A DNA stretch of 64,000 nt from an uncultured Pelagibacteraceae bacterium (lineage in GTDB: Bacteria; Pseudomonadota; Alphaproteobacteria; Pelagibacterales; Pelagibacteraceae). Positions within the stretch are counted from its first letter, which is position 1. Every line of letters begins with the position of its first letter. The position numbers were made by a program, and so were the translations under genes. This document shows, piece by piece, positions 62,156-64,000 of this stretch. The notes beneath the pieces were generated by a model, which saw only the letters and a list, made by a program, of their open reading frames with translations, had not been told where the DNA came from and searched no databases. Where the stretch lies: positions 1 through 64,000 of the forward strand of contig CABYZT010000006.1 of assembly GCA_902523515.1 (NCBI GenBank). The letters run 5' to 3'.

Positions 62156-62804
62156 CTTTTATTTTTATTTTCCTTTTTGCTTTGTCAGCAAGTTTAGGAT
62201 CATGAGTTACCATGATTAGAGACGAACCTTCTTCTTTGACGTACTTAAATAAAATATTTGCAATCATTATAGAATTTTCAGTATCTAAGTTACCAGTTGG
62301 TTCATCTGCTAAGATTAATTCTGGTTTCATCGCAATTGCTCTAGCGATAGCAACTCTTTGTTGTTCACCGCCTGATAATTGACTTGGAAGATTATTAAAA
62401 CGATGATTCAAACCAAAACGATCTAATAAAATTTTTGCTTCTTTTTCTGTATTTTTAAAATTATTAAGTTCAAGAGTTAAAGCAACATTTTCAACTGCTG
62501 TGTAATTAGGAATTAAATAAAAAGACTGAAATATTATTCCAATATTTTTCTTTCTTATCTCAGATACTTCGTCTTCACTAAGGCCTGTTATGTCTCGATC
62601 ATTAAAAATTATTTTACCAGAGGTCGGTTTTTCTAAGCCTCCAATTAACATTATTAAACTTGTTTTACCTGAGCCACTTTCACCAACTACTGAAACAGTT
62701 TCTTTTTTCTTAATATTTAAATTAATATTTTTTAAAACACTGATAGTATCTTTCCCAGTTTGGTATTTGAGATTTATTTTTTTTAATTTAAGAAGAGTAC
62801 TCAT
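62139..62804 (-). CDS. ybbA: ABC ATPase, LolD/YbbA-like
   Basis: 221-residue ATPase from the ATG at 62804 (MSTLLKLKKINLKY). Walker A GESGSGKTSL, signature LSGGEQQRVAIARAI, Walker B LILADEPTGNLDTE, switch His VTHDPKLADKAK. Partner of the YbbP-like permease. The start codon overlaps that of the divergent esterase by two bases, so the earlier start that would extend into the esterase is rejected. Confidence 0.93.
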   Translation of the reverse strand: MSTLLKLKKINLKYQTGKDTISVLKNINLNIKKKETVSVVGESGSGKTSLIMLIGGLEKPTSGKIIFNDRDITGLSEDEVSEIRKKNIGIIFQSFYLIPNYTAVENVALTLELNNFKNTEKEAKILLDRFGLNHRFNNLPSQLSGGEQQRVAIARAIAMKPELILADEPTGNLDTENSIMIANILFKYVKEEGSSLIMVTHDPKLADKAKRKIKIKDGKIK

Positions 62805-63414
62805 GAACAAAAGTTTATTTACAAAAATTTTCATAATCTTTCTAGTGCACATAAACGCAAGTGCAATAGAAAAAGTAGTTTTATTTGGTGATAGTTTGAT
62901 GGCTGGTTATGGATTACCTAAAGAACAGCATTTATCTATAGTTTTAGAAAACAATCTTAAGCAAGCTGGTTTAAATATTAAAGTCATTAATGGAAGTGTC
63001 TCTGGTAGCACGTCATCAGGTGGATTAAATAGAGCTGATTGGAGTTTATCAGAGCCAGGTATTGATTTAATTATTTTAGGGTTAGGTGCTAATGATATGC
63101 TTAGAGGAATCCAACCAGAGGAAACGGAAAAAAATTTAGAACAAATAATAAAAGTTGCTCAGAATAAAAAAATTAAAATTATTTTAGCTGGAATGGTAGC
63201 ACCAGATACTCATGGGGAAAAATATAAAAAAGAGTTTGATGCTATTTATCCAAATTTATCAAAAAAATATAATTTAGCATTAATCCCATTTCTTCTTGAA
63301 GGAGTAGCATTAAACCCAAGCTTAAATCAGCAAGATGGGATTCATCCAAATAAAGAAGGAACAATTAAAGTAAGTGAAACTATTAAAAAAAGTATTATTA
63401 GTATTTTAAATTAA
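62803..63414 (+). CDS. tesA: SGNH esterase/lysophospholipase TesA
   Basis: 203 residues from the ATG at 62803. A short signal peptide (to about NASA) precedes VVLFGDSLMAGYGLP (GDSL block I with nucleophile Ser), GSVSGSTSSGG (block II), GLGANDMLRGI (block III, GxND) and DGIHPNKEG (block V, Asp-x-x-His). All catalytic residues are present. Acts in the periplasm on acyl esters or lysophospholipids. Divergent from ybbA, the same order as in E. coli tesA/ybbA/ybbP. Confidence 0.93.
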   Translation: MNKSLFTKIFIIFLVHINASAIEKVVLFGDSLMAGYGLPKEQHLSIVLENNLKQAGLNIKVINGSVSGSTSSGGLNRADWSLSEPGIDLIILGLGANDMLRGIQPEETEKNLEQIIKVAQNKKIKIILAGMVAPDTHGEKYKKEFDAIYPNLSKKYNLALIPFLLEGVALNPSLNQQDGIHPNKEGTIKVSETIKKSIISILN

Positions 63415-63452
63415 CCGAAGACTCTAATTCTAATATTTGATAATATTAAAAT

Positions 63453-64000
63453 ATGAAGAAGTTATTCTTAATAATTTTGGTTTATTTATTTTCACAGGTT
63501 AGCTCTTTAGCAAATGAAAGAGATACTAGACTGAACCAATTGTTTAATGAGTTAAAAGCAAATAAATCGAAAGTAGCTTTTATAATTGAACAAGAAATTT
63601 GGGCTTTATGGAGTACACATCCAACAGATGAAAAACTTACTGCGAGATTAGAAGAGGGCTCTCAATTTGTGAGAGATCAAAACTATATAAAAGCAAAAGA
63701 TATTTTTACTGAAGTGATTAATCTTGATCAAAATTGGGCTGAGGCTTGGAATAAAAGGGCAACTGTACTTTATATGCTAGGAGAATTTCAAAAGTCACAA
63801 GATGATATAGATCAAGTATTAGCCTTAGAACAAAGACACTTTGGAGCTTTAGCAGGGCAGGGTTTAGTAAATATTCAGCTAAAGAATTATGAAAAAGCAA
63901 TAAGAAGTTATGAGCAAGCACAAGAAATTTATCCTGCCATGAGATCACCAAAAATAATGATTAAGCAAATAGAAGAATTAATGAAACAGCAAACAATATA
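63453..64000 (+). CDS. Secreted TPR-repeat protein (ends at the window edge)
   Basis: A signal peptide (MKKLFLIILVYLFSQVSSLA) precedes a helical protein with tetratricopeptide repeats at about 66-180. Examples are FVRDQNYIKAKDIFTEVINLDQNWAEAWNKRA (TPR consensus Ala, Tyr/Trp and Pro-like positions) and GLVNIQLKNYEKAIRSYEQAQEIYP. 182 codons are visible; the window ends after the first two bases (TA) of the next codon, so the stop may be one base beyond. Thirty-eight bases after tesA. Function unknown, probably a periplasmic interaction protein. Confidence 0.8.
   Translation, partial: MKKLFLIILVYLFSQVSSLANERDTRLNQLFNELKANKSKVAFIIEQEIWALWSTHPTDEKLTARLEEGSQFVRDQNYIKAKDIFTEVINLDQNWAEAWNKRATVLYMLGEFQKSQDDIDQVLALEQRHFGALAGQGLVNIQLKNYEKAIRSYEQAQEIYPAMRSPKIMIKQIEELMKQQTI

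Noticed and set aside
62590..62802. Upstream extension of tesA
   Set aside because: It is antisense to ybbA, and the signal peptide expected for TesA begins at the ATG at 62803.
63718..63951. Minus-strand open frame within the TPR gene
   Set aside because: A shadow of the plus-strand TPR frame, which has a signal peptide and clear repeats.

Overview
The window is about 64 kb of very AT-rich, extremely compact bacterial DNA. About 74 protein genes are visible and no gap without a gene exceeds 200 bases. Short spacers, 4-base ATGA start/stop overlaps, tail-to-tail genes whose stop codons interlock, a Suf-only Fe-S system headed by IscR, and a TPP riboswitch in front of a ThiV-type symporter all point to an alphaproteobacterium of the SAR11 clade (Pelagibacterales). 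That assignment is an inference from gene content, order and base composition. I see no rRNA, tRNA, insertion sequence, phage or CRISPR array.

Left part (1-19,415), mostly housekeeping. It holds the end of an AsmA/YhdP-like envelope protein, tyrS, anmK and an alpha/beta hydrolase. Next comes an iscR-sufBCDS-sufU-sufT-sufA operon (4,183-10,352) under a near-consensus IscR operator, then a 56-residue orphan gene, glnA, a YbaK-type tRNA-editing protein and a DMT exporter. The block ends with a molybdenum cofactor set (moaB; moaA-moaC-moaD-moaE) joined to its probable client, the periplasmic methionine sulfoxide reductase MsrPQ.

Centre (19,459-52,301), an accessory carbohydrate region. It contains inositol-type genes (iolG, iolE, iolD), four Gfo/Idh/MocA oxidoreductases and two 2-hydroxyacid dehydrogenases. 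Two 2-oxoglutarate/iron oxygenases lie beside a cluster of unknown pathway: PanE-like reductase, DUF1907 protein, winged-helix regulator, a PanB-like protein that has lost its metal ligands, HpcH/HpaI aldolase and aldehyde dehydrogenase. Three importers follow: a ribose/fructose-type ABC system with RbsD/FucU and ribokinase, a TctCBA tripartite transporter with PdxA-, SDR- and ROK-type enzymes, and a glucose-type CUT1 ABC system followed by an SDR, aldose epimerase and oxidoreductase. All three binding-protein genes are followed by a strong intrinsic terminator. In two cases it separates the binding protein from its membrane subunits, and in one it lies inside the first codons of tctB.

Right part (52,363-64,000), mixed small operons. 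It has a pentapeptide-repeat protein, riboswitch-controlled thiV, a secreted thioredoxin-like protein, an ABC-2 exporter, small GNAT, two-TM and SOUL proteins, a TauE/SafE permease, a short beta-carbonic-anhydrase-like protein, and the ybbP-ybbA/tesA divergent set, whose two start codons overlap. The window ends inside or at the last codon of a TPR protein.
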